From assembly GCA_017548125.1 (NCBI GenBank), contig JAFYNK010000007.1:1-64000 (forward strand): DNA of 64,000 bases, in the 5' to 3' direction. This stretch comes from Bacteroidales bacterium (lineage in GTDB: Bacteria > Bacteroidota > Bacteroidia > Bacteroidales > F082). Both the position numbers and the translations under genes were made by a program. This document shows positions 8,988 through 17,985 of the stretch, in pieces (position 1 is the first letter of the stretch; the number at the start of each line of letters is the position of its first letter). Below the pieces are notes generated by a model. The model had not been told where the DNA came from. It did no database searches and saw only the letters and a program-made list of their open reading frames with translations.

Positions 8988-10016
8988 TCAAAATAGTTCC
9001 CATTCTCCATTAGCGGCGCCTTTGGTACGACCTAAGTGTTTGTAGGCGAATTCTGTTGCCTCGCGTCCTCGCGGTGTTCTCATGATGTAGCCTTCTTGGA
9101 TGAGGAATGGCTCATAGACTTCTTCTATCGTTCCAGGTTCTTCGCCCACTGCTGTTGCGATGGTGTTAAGACCGACGGGACCGCCTTTGAATTTGTCTAT
9201 TATTGTGGAAAGGATACGGTTATCCATCTCATCGAGGCCGTGTTGATCGACGTTGAGCGCGCGCAGTCCTATCTGCGCTATCTGGAGAGTTATCGTTCCG
9301 TTGCCTTGAATCTGTGCGAAGTCTCTGACGCGTCGCAGCAGGAGATTAGCGATACGAGGAGTTCCGCGGCTGCGGCGAGCTATTTCCAGAGCTGCTTCGT
9401 CTTCGATAGGCACTCTTAATATTGAAGCCGAGCGTTTTATGATGTTGGCCAGCGTCTTGGCATTATAATATTCCAATCTCATATTGATGCCGAAACGGGC
9501 GCGCAAAGGAGCAGTGAGCAGCCCTGAACGTGTGGTGGCGCCTATCAAGGTGAATGGATTCAATGCTATCTGAACTGAACGAGCGTTAGGTCCGCTCTCT
9601 ATCATAATATCGATGCGATAATCCTCCATGGCGGAATATAGGTATTCTTCCACTATTGGACTGAGACGGTGAATCTCATCTATGAAAAGAACGTCGTTCT
9701 TCTCAAGGCTGGTGAGAAGCCCAGCAAGGTTGCCTGGCTTGTCGAGCACCGGACCTGATGTCATCTTCATCCCGACACCTAATTCGTTAGCAATGATATG
9801 TGACAATGTGGTCTTGCCCAATCCCGGAGGACCGTGAAGCAAGACATGGTCTAACGATTCGCCCCTCTGCACTGCAGCCCTGACAAAAATCAAGAGATTT
9901 TCAACGACTTGCTCCTGTCCCGCGAAGTTCTGAAAAGCCTCCGGTCGCAAGGCGCGTTCTATCTCTAACTCTTGCTTGCTGAAAGATTTACCGTATGCAT
10001 CTAAATTCTCGTTCAT
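8988..10016 (-). CDS. ruvB: Holliday junction branch-migration ATPase RuvB
   Basis: RuvB is the hexameric AAA+ motor that, with RuvA, drives branch migration of Holliday junctions in recombination repair. The 342 aa protein shows Walker [10 protein letters not shown] (about residues 62-70), Walker B DEIHRL, the sensor region [18 protein letters not shown], and the C-terminal winged helix ending in [13 protein letters not shown]. It is a stand-alone gene here, with no ruvA or ruvC adjacent. It is transcribed divergently from the SPOR gene. A minus-strand TAATTTTG box lies 18 bp upstream of the start. Confidence 0.97.
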   Translation of the reverse strand: MNENLDAYGKSFSKQELEIERALRPEAFQNFAGQEQVVENLLIFVRAAVQRGESLDHVLLHGPPGLGKTTLSHIIANELGVGMKMTSGPVLDKPGNLAGLLTSLEKNDVLFIDEIHRLSPIVEEYLYSAMEDYRIDIMIESGPNARSVQIALNPFTLIGATTRSGLLTAPLRARFGINMRLEYYNAKTLANIIKRSASILRVPIEDEAALEIARRSRGTPRIANLLLRRVRDFAQIQGNGTITLQIAQIGLRALNVDQHGLDEMDNRILSTIIDKFKGGPVGLNTIATAVGEEPGTIEEVYEPFLIQEGYIMRTPRGREATEFAYKHLGRTKGAANGEWELF

Positions 10017-10034
10017 AAAAAATTACTTATGTGA

Positions 10035-10042
10035 CAAAATTA
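10035..10042 (-). promoter_or_regulatory. -7 promoter element TAATTTTG of ruvB
   Basis: TAATTTTG on the minus strand, 18 bases upstream of the ruvB ATG, fits the TAnnTTTG consensus. Confidence 0.5.
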
Positions 10043-10103
10043 CATAAATTTTGTGCTACTTGTATTACTTTTTTGTTTATTTTAGCAGAAAATATATAAA
10101 AAG

Positions 10104-10595
10104 ATGAAATTATTTATAACAGTATTATTTGTGTTATTGTCAATTTGTTCCTTTTCTCAAAACAAAGGTTATGTGATTTTGGAACAAGACCAACGTATTG
10201 AACAACTTATACAAAGACAGAATGAGATTCATTCAGCTGATAATACTATAGATGGTTTCAGAATACAGATTTTCATGGAATCGGGCAATGAGGCCGTAGA
10301 GCTGGGAAATATGGAGTCTGAGAAATTCAAAGAAAAATATCCTGATATTCCTGTTTATTTTATCTTCGGTCAGCCTTACTACAGATTGCGCGTCGGTGAT
10401 TTTAGAACTCGACTCGAAGCTGAAAAAGCATTCCAAACCATCAGCAAAGATTACAAAAAAGCATTTATAACATCTGACAGAATACAACTTCCTTATAACG
10501 TCTTCTGCGACTCTACTCTTATTATCTATGAACAAGAAGAAGATGTTATAAATAATTCTACCGACATTGAACTATATTATTACAACGACTTATAA
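10104..10595 (+). CDS. Secreted SPOR-domain protein
   Basis: A 163 aa protein with a signal peptide (residues 1-19, ending CSFSQ). A SPOR domain spans about residues 48-135, with the pattern FRIQIFMESGN, YYRLRVGDFRTRLEAEKAF and a terminal strand. SPOR domains bind denuded, septal peptidoglycan, so a periplasmic role in cell-wall or division is likely. It is followed after 19 bp by a universal stress protein gene on the same strand. No transmembrane anchor or lipobox is present, so it is probably soluble in the periplasm. Confidence 0.8.
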   Translation: MKLFITVLFVLLSICSFSQNKGYVILEQDQRIEQLIQRQNEIHSADNTIDGFRIQIFMESGNEAVELGNMESEKFKEKYPDIPVYFIFGQPYYRLRVGDFRTRLEAEKAFQTISKDYKKAFITSDRIQLPYNVFCDSTLIIYEQEEDVINNSTDIELYYYNDL

Positions 10596-10614
10596 TCTCT
10601 AAAATCATACTATT

Positions 10615-11457
10615 ATGGAAAAAACAATACTCGTCGGAATTGATTTTTCTGAATGCTCAATGAACGCATTAAGCCATGCTGTATCAATAGCAGAAAAATC
10701 TGAATCAAAAATCTTGATGGTTTGGGTTAACAAGTACAAAAACCAGCCTCTTTTGGACAAGAGCCTCATTGTCAGCGGAGCTCGTCAAAACTTCGACTCA
10801 TTGATAGGACAATATTCTGAAGTGTTGGGTAAAGAAAATATCTCATATACAATCAGAGAAGGCGGAGTTTTTGATGAAATAAAAAAACTCTGTGACGAAA
10901 TAAATCCTATGCTCGTCGTTGTAGGAACACACGGGATTTCAGGAATATCGGAAAAATGGCTCGGAAGCAACGCCTATCGTCTGTCACTTCTACTCAAAAC
11001 GCCAGTCATCACAATAAGAAACGGAATAGACGTCAATAAAACATTGTCAACCATCTTATTGCCTATCGACAGCACTGTAGAGACAAGACAAAAGCTTCCA
11101 ATAACAGCAACGCTCGCTAAATATTTCGGTGCGACAATTTACATTTTGGCTGTCTATACTTCTGACATTGACGTCGTAAATGCAAGAATCAACAACTATG
11201 TAAAACAAACTGCTGAATATTTGGCAGAATATGACATCAATTATGTTACAGACGAAATAAGAAGCAATGACATAGCTGATGATGTTATCGCATACGCAAA
11301 CAGAATAAATGCTAACTTGATAAGTATCATGGATGAACAGGAAATATCATTGAAAAATATTTTCGCTGGTTCAAACTCGTTGCAAATAGTTACAAAGTCA
11401 CTATGTCCTGTACTTATTTCACATAGCAAAAACATTTATTCAACGATAATGCAGTAA
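10615..11457 (+). CDS. Tandem universal stress protein (UspA family)
   Basis: A cytoplasmic protein of 280 aa made of two Usp domains (about residues 1-140 and 145-270). The first has the complete ATP-binding pattern G-x2-G-x9-G-S in GTHGISGISEKWLGS. The second ends in SLCPVLIS but lacks a recognisable glycine pattern, so it probably does not bind nucleotide. Tandem Usp proteins with one degenerate half are common in Bacteroidota and are linked to stress or growth-arrest survival. The gene lies 19 bp after the SPOR gene and may share its transcript. Confidence 0.9.
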   Translation: MEKTILVGIDFSECSMNALSHAVSIAEKSESKILMVWVNKYKNQPLLDKSLIVSGARQNFDSLIGQYSEVLGKENISYTIREGGVFDEIKKLCDEINPMLVVVGTHGISGISEKWLGSNAYRLSLLLKTPVITIRNGIDVNKTLSTILLPIDSTVETRQKLPITATLAKYFGATIYILAVYTSDIDVVNARINNYVKQTAEYLAEYDINYVTDEIRSNDIADDVIAYANRINANLISIMDEQEISLKNIFAGSNSLQIVTKSLCPVLISHSKNIYSTIMQ

Positions 11458-11557
11458 AAAATTATAAAAAAAATTAAAATAATATACTTTAAACTGACAA
11501 AGGTCGTTTCTATAAAGTAGGAATGATTTTTGATTAAAGAGCCTCAAATTTTGTAGT

Positions 11558-12028
11558 ATGGAAAATGAAAACATAAACAATCAAATGAAAGAACTTTTCA
11601 GATTGTTTAAAAAAATGATGGAAAAATATCCGCCGGATTCAATGCCCGGCATCGACAAGGCTCAGGCTGAACAACTTAAAATGATGTTGTCTAATTATGA
11701 TGAAATGGAAGTGTCCTTCTCGTCAGATATGTTCGGTCTTTTTGATGAAGAAACAACAAAGAAAATCTTATCAAGACTCATACAGCAACTTCGCGACCAA
11801 TTAGGGGAAGATGCAGACGAAGATGTCGTTGTCAAAGATCAGCTTTCTATAGTTGATAAAAAAGAAAAAGAATTTGAGCAGCTTCCTACGGAAGATCGCT
11901 ACGTCTCTCTTCTTGATGCCATCGACGCTGAGTTGAAAAAGCCTAACATTTCAATGGATGAGATAGACGTTTTATTAGACAAAAGAAAAAAAATTCAAGA
12001 TACTATTTCTAAAAAGTTACATGGTTAA
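11558..12028 (+). CDS. Acidic hypothetical protein
   Basis: An unrecognised cytoplasmic protein of 156 aa with no signal peptide or membrane segment. It is acidic and predicted to be mostly helical. A cluster EDADEDVVVKDQ sits in the middle and a lysine-rich helix ends the protein. There are no cysteines and no motif I can assign. The gene lies 12 bp before a secreted barrel protein on the same strand, so the two may be an operon. Codon composition resembles its neighbours. Confidence 0.6.
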   Translation: MENENINNQMKELFRLFKKMMEKYPPDSMPGIDKAQAEQLKMMLSNYDEMEVSFSSDMFGLFDEETTKKILSRLIQQLRDQLGEDADEDVVVKDQLSIVDKKEKEFEQLPTEDRYVSLLDAIDAELKKPNISMDEIDVLLDKRKKIQDTISKKLHG

Positions 12029-12040
12029 TAAATACAACTT

Positions 12041-12709
12041 ATGAAAAAGACATCATTATTATTACTTCTATTATTAGTGTTTTCATCTCTTTCTCATGCT
12101 CAATTACTGTCAGAAAGAACCAATGGCAAAATAATCATAGGAGCTGATTTGTTTACTGACATCAGTACTGGAAAAGCATACGAAAACTTCGATCTCCGCG
12201 GCATTAACCAAGGCGTCAGTGTTTATTCAATGTTCAACTTCGAATTTGAAAACACACCTCATTTCGCTTCAGTAGGTATTGGATATACAGGCCACAACTT
12301 CTATATGAAAGACGCATTCCTGGCAACTCCTTACGGCGATGTCGCTCAATTCGATAACGTTATCTACGACTGCGAACGCAGCAAGATTAACACCAATTAC
12401 ATCGATATCCCTGTGGAAGTAAGCTTCAAATTCATGGATCAGTTTAAAGTGTCAGCTGGTTTCAAATTCGGAATCTTGACCTATGGAAAATCAAAATATG
12501 TAGGCGAGTTATTCAACGATGACAAGACATGGAGAATCAAATATGGAAGAATCAACCATTTGGAAAAATATGTCTATTCATTGACAGTTCGTGCCGCATA
12601 TAAGAGCGTTCACTTGTTCATGGCATATCAATTTTCAGACACATTTAAAAACGGCTCAGGTCCTGCTATCAAGCCTTTCTCTATTGGTATTGGCGTGAGA
12701 CCTTTCTGA
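12041..12709 (+). CDS. Outer-membrane beta-barrel protein
   Basis: A 222 aa protein with a signal peptide (residues 1-20, leucine-rich, ending SHAQ). Alternating hydrophobic/polar strands fill the rest, with FASVGIGYTGHNFYM, IDIPVEVSFKFM, FKVSAGFKFGILTYG and a C-terminal strand PFSIGIGVRPF that ends in phenylalanine, as expected for BAM substrates. This fits the porin-family 8-stranded barrel group (PorT/OmpW-like size) abundant in Bacteroidota. A specific function cannot be assigned. The gene is convergent with the membrane protein at 12797, with an inverted repeat between them. Confidence 0.75.
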   Translation: MKKTSLLLLLLLVFSSLSHAQLLSERTNGKIIIGADLFTDISTGKAYENFDLRGINQGVSVYSMFNFEFENTPHFASVGIGYTGHNFYMKDAFLATPYGDVAQFDNVIYDCERSKINTNYIDIPVEVSFKFMDQFKVSAGFKFGILTYGKSKYVGELFNDDKTWRIKYGRINHLEKYVYSLTVRAAYKSVHLFMAYQFSDTFKNGSGPAIKPFSIGIGVRPF

Positions 12710-12713
12710 TGGC

Positions 12714-12797
12714 AAAAGACCAATGACTAAAGTCTAAAGATTAAAGATAATGAATGATTAATGACTTTTGTCATTTGCCATCTGTCTTTAGTCATTT
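12714..12797. repeat. Intergenic word repeat (AGTCTAAAG type) with inverted arms, possible bidirectional terminator
   Basis: The gap between convergent genes holds AATGACTAAAG (12721-12731), several AAAG/TTAAAG words, and the inverse CTTTAGTCATT further on. An outer pair ATGGCAAA/TTTGCCAT flanks them. The arms could fold as a large hairpin and end transcription from both sides. Confidence 0.5.
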
Positions 12798-13399
12798 CAG
12801 ACAATAAAATAATATATTAATAAAGGTATAAGAAATCCTACGGCGAATCCTGAATAAACCTGTGATTCGCTGTGGGATTTTAATTTTAATCTAGCCCAGC
12901 CTACCACACCAGAAATCAAGATGCTTGCAGTAAAATATGTAAGATATATTCTCGATGATATTGCCGCCATGATGAAAAGCATCGCGACAAAGGCGCCCCA
13001 GCCTGTGCCATGAAAGCTTATCTTCCAATATAGATTTATCCAAAACACTACCACGCATAAAACGAGATTACATATAAGATAAAAGTTATATAGCATTAAA
13101 GGAAGCACTCCGTTGAAGAAACGGCTTGTAACATAAAGGGATATAACTATCAGAAAAAGAGGGATGAATCGTTCTTCTCTTCTTTCCATCGTCAATGATT
13201 TTATCAGTTTGAGTTTCTTTAATAACATAAGAATCAAAACAGGAAGCACGAAAGTTGTCACAAAGACAACGGCGAGGCAGATGTCTGCTCTTAACGCTGC
13301 TATTTCAAAAATACCTGATGCAATGAAAATCAATAGCATCAATGTTGGCAATAATACAGGATGAGTTATTACGGATATAGTTTTGGCTAACTTATTCAT
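12797..13399 (-). CDS. Multi-pass membrane protein, possibly PAP2-like
   Basis: A 200 aa protein with about six hydrophobic helices. Conserved-looking polar residues sit between helices: ERREERFIP near residue 75, KISFHGTGWGAFVA near 130, and ARLKLKSHSESQVYSGFAVGF near 170. The histidine/arginine spacing is reminiscent of PAP2 phosphatases, but the classical KxxxxxxRP and PSGH motifs are not visible, so this is tentative. It starts 9 bp after rpoN and forms the tail of an asnS-rpoN operon. It could act on lipid phosphates, or it could be an unrelated transmembrane protein. Confidence 0.5.
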   Translation of the reverse strand: MNKLAKTISVITHPVLLPTLMLLIFIASGIFEIAALRADICLAVVFVTTFVLPVLILMLLKKLKLIKSLTMERREERFIPLFLIVISLYVTSRFFNGVLPLMLYNFYLICNLVLCVVVFWINLYWKISFHGTGWGAFVAMLFIMAAISSRIYLTYFTASILISGVVGWARLKLKSHSESQVYSGFAVGFLIPLLIYYFIV

Positions 13400-13408
13400 A
13401 AGTTAATT

Positions 13409-14905
13409 TTATAGTTCTTTACGGAGTCGAGCAACTGGAATGTCGAGTTGTTCTCGATATTTGGCTATTGTTCGTCTTGCGATGTTATAGCCTTTTTCTT
13501 TTAAGATCTGTGTCAAGACATCATCGGTGAGAGGCTTAGATTTGTCTTCTTGTTCGATGCAATCCATAAGGATTTTTTTGATTTCGCGTGTCGAGACTTC
13601 TTCGCCTTCGTCGTTGGTTAATGACTCGCTGAAGAAACTCTTCAAAGGGAAAGTTCCGTAAGCTGTTTGCACGTATTTGCTGTTTGCGACACGAGATATT
13701 GTTGATATATCAAGACCTACTTTTTCCGATATATCTTTAAGAATCATTGGTTTCAGCTTTGTCTCATCGCCTGTGAGGAAGTAATCTTTCTGATAATTCA
13801 TGATTGCGTCCATAGTGACGAAAAGCGTTGTCTGTCTTTGTTTTATAGCATCGATAAACCATTTGGCTGATTCTATCTTGTTTTTTACAAAATTGACGGC
13901 TTCTCTGTTGCTTTGAGTCTTCTTTTGTTTAGAGAAATCAGACAACATATCGATATAGTCTTTATTGACGTGAAGCTCAGGAGCGTTACGGCTGTTGAGA
14001 GTCAGTTCGAGTTTTCCGCAATTGTTGTATATCGTAAAGTCGGGGATGACGTAATTGGCTCGGTCGGAGTTTTCCACCGCGCCGCCCGGCTTAGGATTAA
14101 GTTTAAGAATGACGTTAAGGGCGGCGCGGAACTGTCTCTCGCTGATGCCGCTTTTCTTAACAATTTTATCATAATGTTTTTTTATGAACTCATTGAAATA
14201 CTGTTCAATGATGATGATTGGGAATGTGTAGTCAGAATCGCTTTCATCATCTTCTTTCAGACGACGCAGCTGGATGAGGAGGCACTCCTGGAGGTTTGTC
14301 GCGCCCACTCCGGCAGGGTCGAATTCTTGTATTATGTGCAGCACTTCCATCACTTCTTCTTCGGTGACGTCTATGTTTTGCGTGAAAAGCAAATCATCCA
14401 TGATGCCGATGATAGGACGGCTTAAATAACCGGAGTCATCGAGGTTTCCGATGATGTAAGTACCTATCTTGTACTTTCTGTCGTCAAGTTTTCTGTAGCC
14501 AAGCTGTTGAATAAGAATGTCGTGGAAACTTTCTTCGCTTGTTATAGGAGCTTCATAACGTTCGTCGTCGCGACTGTAGTTGTTGGTTCTCAGTTTATAA
14601 GCAGCAGCGTCGTCATCGTCGTCCTGCATATAATCATCAAAATCGGAGAGCGGGTCGTCATAGTCATCCGCATCTTGGCGTTCATTGTCGTTGTTGTCGA
14701 TGTCATTGTCAATATCGTTATCGATATTATTGTCAATGTCATCATATCCGTCGCTCTCTTCAAGAGCAGGATTCTCTTCTATCTCCTCTTTGATACGTGA
14801 GCTGAGTTCCATTGTCGGAATCTGCAACAGCTTCATGAGCAGAATCTGTTGAGGCGACAGCTTCTGGAGCATCTTCTGCGTTTGTGTCAGTCGTTGTGAG
14901 GACAT
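13409..14905 (-). CDS. rpoN: RNA polymerase sigma-54 factor RpoN
   Basis: Sigma-54 directs RNA polymerase to -24/-12 promoters that require an AAA+ activator. The 498 aa protein starts with the glutamine/leucine-rich region I (QTQKMLQKLSPQQILLMKLLQ, residues 8-28). An unusually acidic region II follows, with a reiterated D-I-D-N pattern (about residues 54-105). The core-binding and HTH regions come next, and the RpoN box ARRTIAKYRE is near the C-terminus (about residues 476-485). It lies 30 bp after asnS and 9 bp before a membrane protein gene. No enhancer-binding activator gene is in the window. Confidence 0.96.
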   Translation of the reverse strand: MSSQRLTQTQKMLQKLSPQQILLMKLLQIPTMELSSRIKEEIEENPALEESDGYDDIDNNIDNDIDNDIDNNDNERQDADDYDDPLSDFDDYMQDDDDDAAAYKLRTNNYSRDDERYEAPITSEESFHDILIQQLGYRKLDDRKYKIGTYIIGNLDDSGYLSRPIIGIMDDLLFTQNIDVTEEEVMEVLHIIQEFDPAGVGATNLQECLLIQLRRLKEDDESDSDYTFPIIIIEQYFNEFIKKHYDKIVKKSGISERQFRAALNVILKLNPKPGGAVENSDRANYVIPDFTIYNNCGKLELTLNSRNAPELHVNKDYIDMLSDFSKQKKTQSNREAVNFVKNKIESAKWFIDAIKQRQTTLFVTMDAIMNYQKDYFLTGDETKLKPMILKDISEKVGLDISTISRVANSKYVQTAYGTFPLKSFFSESLTNDEGEEVSTREIKKILMDCIEQEDKSKPLTDDVLTQILKEKGYNIARRTIAKYREQLDIPVARLRKEL

Positions 14906-14935
14906 AGAAGAAAATCCTTAATTTATCTTTAAAAA

Positions 14936-16375
14936 TTAATATTCACAGTTTTTAGGAGTACGTGGGAAAGCGATAACGTCGCGGATGTTGCCCATGCCTG
15001 TGATGAATAACATAAGACGTTCGAAGCCAAGGCCGTAACCTGAGTGAGGCACTGAACCGAAGCGACGTGTGTCTAAGTACCAATCCATCGATTCTGCTGG
15101 GATACCGACTTCTTCCATACGTTTCAACAATTTGTTGAGGTCTGTCTCACGTTCTGAACCGCCGATGATTTCACCGATGCCTGGGAACAATACGTCCATA
15201 GCTCTAACAGTCTTGCCGTCTTCATTTTGCTTCATGTAGAAAGCTTTGATTTCCATTGGATAGTCAGTCAAGATAACTGGTCTCTTGAAATGTTTTTCTA
15301 CGAGATAGCGTTCATGTTCTGATTGTAAGTCAACACCCCAGCCTGTGACAGGATATTGGAATTTGCCTTTCTTGTTGTAGTTGCTGTTCTTGAGGATATC
15401 GATAGCTTCGGTGTATGTCAATCTTTGGAATGGGTTTTCTAAGATGAAGTGTAACTTCTCGATCAATTCCATTGATTTTTCTTCAGCTTTCTTATTCTTT
15501 TCTTCTTCTTGGAGACGTTTGCTTAAGAATTGGAGGTCGTCCATGCAGTTGTCCAAAGCATATTGAATCAAGAATTTAAGCATTTCTTCTGCCAAGTCCA
15601 TATTGTCGTTGATGTCGTAGAATGCCATTTCTGGTTCTATCATCCAGAACTCAGCGAGGTGACGTGAAGTGTTTGAGTTCTCAGCGCGGAAAGTAGGACC
15701 GAAAGTGTAGATCTTGCCTAATGCTGTTGCTGCGAGTTCGCCTTCGAGCTGACCTGACACTGTGAGGTTAGTTGCTTTGCCGAAGAAGTCTTGTGAGAAG
15801 TCGATCTTGCCTTCTTCTGTCTTAGGCATATTGTTGAGGTCTAATGTTGTTACTTGGAACATTTCGCCTGCGCCTTCACAGTCGGATGCTGTGATGAGAG
15901 GAGTGTGGATGTTATAGAAACCTCTTTCGTTGAAGAACTTGTGGATGCCGAACACCATGCAGTGACGCAAACGCATGATAGCGCTGAAAGTGTTTGTACG
16001 GAAACGGAGGTGAGCTATTTCGCGTAAGAATTCGAGTGAGTGTTTCTTAGGTTGCAATGGGTATCTGTCAGGATCTGCTGCGCCGATGAGCTCGATGCTT
16101 GTGACATTCATCTCAACGCTTTGTCCGCTGCCTGCTGATTTCACCAAATTACCTGTTGCTGATACTGATGCGCCAGTGTGCATCAAAGCGAGACTTTCTT
16201 CTGGAATGACGTTGAGGTCGATTACCAACTGAAGGTTATTAATTGTAGAACCATCGTTTAAAGCGATGAAAGCTACGTTCTTGCTGCCGCGTTTATTACG
16301 CACCCAACCCTTGACATTTATCTCTTTGTCAAGCTCTTGCATTTGTAATGCATCTTTAATTTCTGTACGTTTCAC
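14936..16375 (-). CDS. asnS: Asparaginyl-tRNA synthetase
   Basis: This class IIb synthetase charges tRNA-Asn with asparagine. The 479 aa protein has an N-terminal OB-fold anticodon-binding domain (about residues 1-115) and a class II catalytic core with motif 2 [21 protein letters not shown] and motif 3 [15 protein letters not shown]. It ends in RTPKNCEY. Length and the [10 protein letters not shown] pattern favour AsnS over the longer bacterial AspS. It is the first gene of a likely operon with rpoN and a membrane protein. A minus-strand TATCTTTG box lies 42 bp upstream. Confidence 0.96.
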   Translation of the reverse strand: MKRTEIKDALQMQELDKEINVKGWVRNKRGSKNVAFIALNDGSTINNLQLVIDLNVIPEESLALMHTGASVSATGNLVKSAGSGQSVEMNVTSIELIGAADPDRYPLQPKKHSLEFLREIAHLRFRTNTFSAIMRLRHCMVFGIHKFFNERGFYNIHTPLITASDCEGAGEMFQVTTLDLNNMPKTEEGKIDFSQDFFGKATNLTVSGQLEGELAATALGKIYTFGPTFRAENSNTSRHLAEFWMIEPEMAFYDINDNMDLAEEMLKFLIQYALDNCMDDLQFLSKRLQEEEKNKKAEEKSMELIEKLHFILENPFQRLTYTEAIDILKNSNYNKKGKFQYPVTGWGVDLQSEHERYLVEKHFKRPVILTDYPMEIKAFYMKQNEDGKTVRAMDVLFPGIGEIIGGSERETDLNKLLKRMEEVGIPAESMDWYLDTRRFGSVPHSGYGLGFERLMLFITGMGNIRDVIAFPRTPKNCEY

Positions 16376-16417
16376 AACTATATATCTTTAAAATTATCTC
16401 TGATTTTAATTAACTTA

Positions 16418-16425
16418 CAAAGATA
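16418..16425 (-). promoter_or_regulatory. -7 promoter element TATCTTTG of asnS-rpoN
   Basis: TATCTTTG on the minus strand matches TAnnTTTG and lies 42 bases upstream of the asnS ATG. Confidence 0.55.
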
Positions 16426-16429
16426 AGAA

Positions 16430-16603
16430 AAAGTCTAAAGACTTAAGACAAAAGTCTAAAGTTTTTTTTGCTGTGAGCTATGAACTTTGAGTTGTGGGCA
16501 AAACAGCTAGTATTGACGGTAACTTTCAATTTTCAACTTAAAAGTCTGTTGCTCGTTAACTTTAAAAAAAGTCTGTTGTCTGTTGTCCGTTGTCCGTTGA
16601 CTT
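16430..16603. repeat. Intergenic word-repeat region (AGTCTAAAG, GTTGTCCGTTGAC)
   Basis: Between divergent asnS and the DAHP synthase gene lie repeated words: AAAGTCTAAAG (twice, near 16431 and 16451), TTTTCAATTTTCAAC-like text, and tandem GTCTGTTGTCTGTTGTCCG followed by TTGTCCGTTGAC. The last unit is the reverse complement of the AGTCAACGGAC words at 40211-40240 and 41557-41575. An open frame runs through this text into the DAHP gene, but it is repeat sequence rather than coding. Confidence 0.6.
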
Positions 16604-16607
16604 TTTT

Positions 16608-16615
16608 TATTTTTG
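16608..16615 (+). promoter_or_regulatory. -7 promoter element TATTTTTG of the DAHP synthase gene
   Basis: TATTTTTG ends nine bases before the ATG at 16624. It shows that the 48 upstream in-frame codons lie before transcription starts, which settles the start of the DAHP synthase/chorismate mutase gene. Confidence 0.6.
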
Positions 16616-16623
16616 CAAAAAAA

Positions 16624-17685
16624 ATGATGAGAGATAGTTTTGACATAAAACGATGGATTGAAAATCCTGATGAGCTGCTTGTTATTGCAGGTCCTTGTAG
16701 CGTTGAGAGTAGAGAACAACTTTTCGACACTGCTACAAAACTATCTGAGTTACATCAAGTTAAAATCTTAAGAGGTGGCATTTGGAAACCTCGCACTCGT
16801 CCTAACGGTTTTGAAGGCATTGGCGAAGAAGGTCTCTCATGGATGAAGGAAGTCGCCGAAAAAACTGGTATGCTCTGCATGACGGAAGTCGCTACTCCGG
16901 AGCACGCCGAGCTTGCTTTGAAATATGGAATCGATGCTTTGTGGGTAGGGGCTCGCACTGTGGCTAATCCTTTTTCTGTGCAGCAACTAGCTGATGCTCT
17001 GCGCGGAACAGACATCCCTATCTTCATCAAAAACCCTATCGCTGCCGACCTTAAACTCTGGATCGGCGCCTTTGAACGTCTAGCTTCTTCGGGATTACGA
17101 CATCTTGTCGCTATCCACAGAGGCTTCCAAGATACCAACGCTGCTCCTTTCCGTAACAACCCTCGCTGGGAATTGCCGATAGAACTGCATCGTCAAAACG
17201 CTGATATTCCTATCATTACAGATATAAGTCATATCTGCGGTTGCCGCGACATCTTACAAAAGACGGCGCAAAAAGCTCTCGATCTCGCGACAAACGGTCT
17301 CATGATTGAATCGCATTGCGAACCAGAAAAAGCGCTCACCGACGCTGAACAACAAATCACTCCTGATGACTTGAAATCGATGCTCGACAATCTCGTCATT
17401 CATAAATCGAAATCGCCAAACGCAAATGTGCTGCTTCAAGAACTTAGAAGCAGAATCGACAGCATCGACGACGAACTGCTGAATCTTCTTGCACAAAGAA
17501 GCGAGGTGTCTTCAAAAATCGGCATCGTTAAAAAAGAACATAATCTCACTGTGCTTCAACTCGATAGATGGAATTCTATACTTTCTAATCATATCGAAAA
17601 AGGAAAATCAATAGGTCTTAAAGAAGAACTTGTCAAAGCTATTTTTGAAATAATTCATAAAGATTCTATTGATAGACAGCTTTGA
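16624..17685 (+). CDS. Bifunctional DAHP synthase / chorismate mutase
   Basis: This fusion catalyses the first step of the shikimate pathway (erythrose-4-phosphate + PEP to DAHP) and the conversion of chorismate to prephenate for Phe/Tyr. In the 353 aa product, residues 1-260 form a type I-beta DAHP synthase with AGPCSVES, KPRTRPN, GAR, IFIKNP and ESHCEP motifs. Residues about 270-350 form an AroQ chorismate mutase (LRSRIDSIDDELLNLLAQRSE, VSSKIGIVKKEH). The fusion is characteristic of Bacteroidota. The ATG at 16624 (or the next codon) was chosen because a promoter box lies just upstream. The other aromatic genes are not adjacent. Confidence 0.94.
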   Translation: MMRDSFDIKRWIENPDELLVIAGPCSVESREQLFDTATKLSELHQVKILRGGIWKPRTRPNGFEGIGEEGLSWMKEVAEKTGMLCMTEVATPEHAELALKYGIDALWVGARTVANPFSVQQLADALRGTDIPIFIKNPIAADLKLWIGAFERLASSGLRHLVAIHRGFQDTNAAPFRNNPRWELPIELHRQNADIPIITDISHICGCRDILQKTAQKALDLATNGLMIESHCEPEKALTDAEQQITPDDLKSMLDNLVIHKSKSPNANVLLQELRSRIDSIDDELLNLLAQRSEVSSKIGIVKKEHNLTVLQLDRWNSILSNHIEKGKSIGLKEELVKAIFEIIHKDSIDRQL

Positions 17686-17798
17686 AAGTTTTAAGTCGCC
17701 AAGTCACCTAGACGTCTAAATAAAGTTAAGAAATAAGTCTGTGGAATCTGTGGATGCAAGGTTTTCGGACAAAGCCGGAATTTTTGCATTTTGTTTAA

Positions 17799-17836
17799 AA
17801 TGAAAAAAAGAGGGCGAATTTTTCGTCCTCTTTTTT
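17799..17836. terminator. Bidirectional hairpin terminator between DAHP synthase gene and tRNA-Thr
   Basis: The arms GAGGGCGAA and TTCGTCCTC (one mismatch) flank a short T-rich loop, with A-runs on one side and T-runs on the other. It can act as a rho-independent terminator for the tRNA on the minus strand and for the plus-strand gene. Confidence 0.75.
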
Positions 17837-17837
17837 G

Positions 17838-17909
17838 AGCCGGCGGAGGGATTTGGACCCCCGACCCCGAGATTACAAATCACGTGCTCTACCGCTGAGC
17901 TACGCCGGC
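17838..17909 (-). tRNA. tRNA-Thr (anticodon TGT)
   Basis: This folds as a 72-nt cloverleaf with a perfect 7-bp acceptor stem (GCCGGCG/CGCCGGC), D-arm GCTC-AGCGGTA-GAGC, anticodon loop TTTGTAA with anticodon TGT, and discriminator T. CCA is not encoded. Two features are odd. The anticodon stem CGTGA/TCTCG has a central T-T mismatch. The T-loop reads TCCAAAT instead of TTCRANT, so the near-universal T55 (pseudouridine) is a C. The rest is regular, so I call it a tRNA, but it may be impaired or carry a sequence error. Confidence 0.85.
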
Positions 17910-17985
17910 AATGCAATTACCTTTCGTTTTGCGAGTGCAAAGATACAACATTTTTTTAAATCACCAAATATTTTTTTAATTTTTT

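Noticed and set aside
11498..11525. AGGTCGTTTCTATAAAG text resembling the end of the MITE-like element
   Set aside because: Only about 15 bases resemble the terminus, with an insertion, and neither palindrome nor second end is nearby.
14680..14760. ATCGATATTATTGTCAATGTC-like repeats as a non-coding repeat array
   Set aside because: They are in frame inside rpoN and encode the acidic region II.
16480..16623. In-frame 48-codon N-terminal extension of the DAHP synthase gene
   Set aside because: The extension is made of repeat words and lies upstream of the -7 box at 16608-16615. The family starts at the internal ATG.
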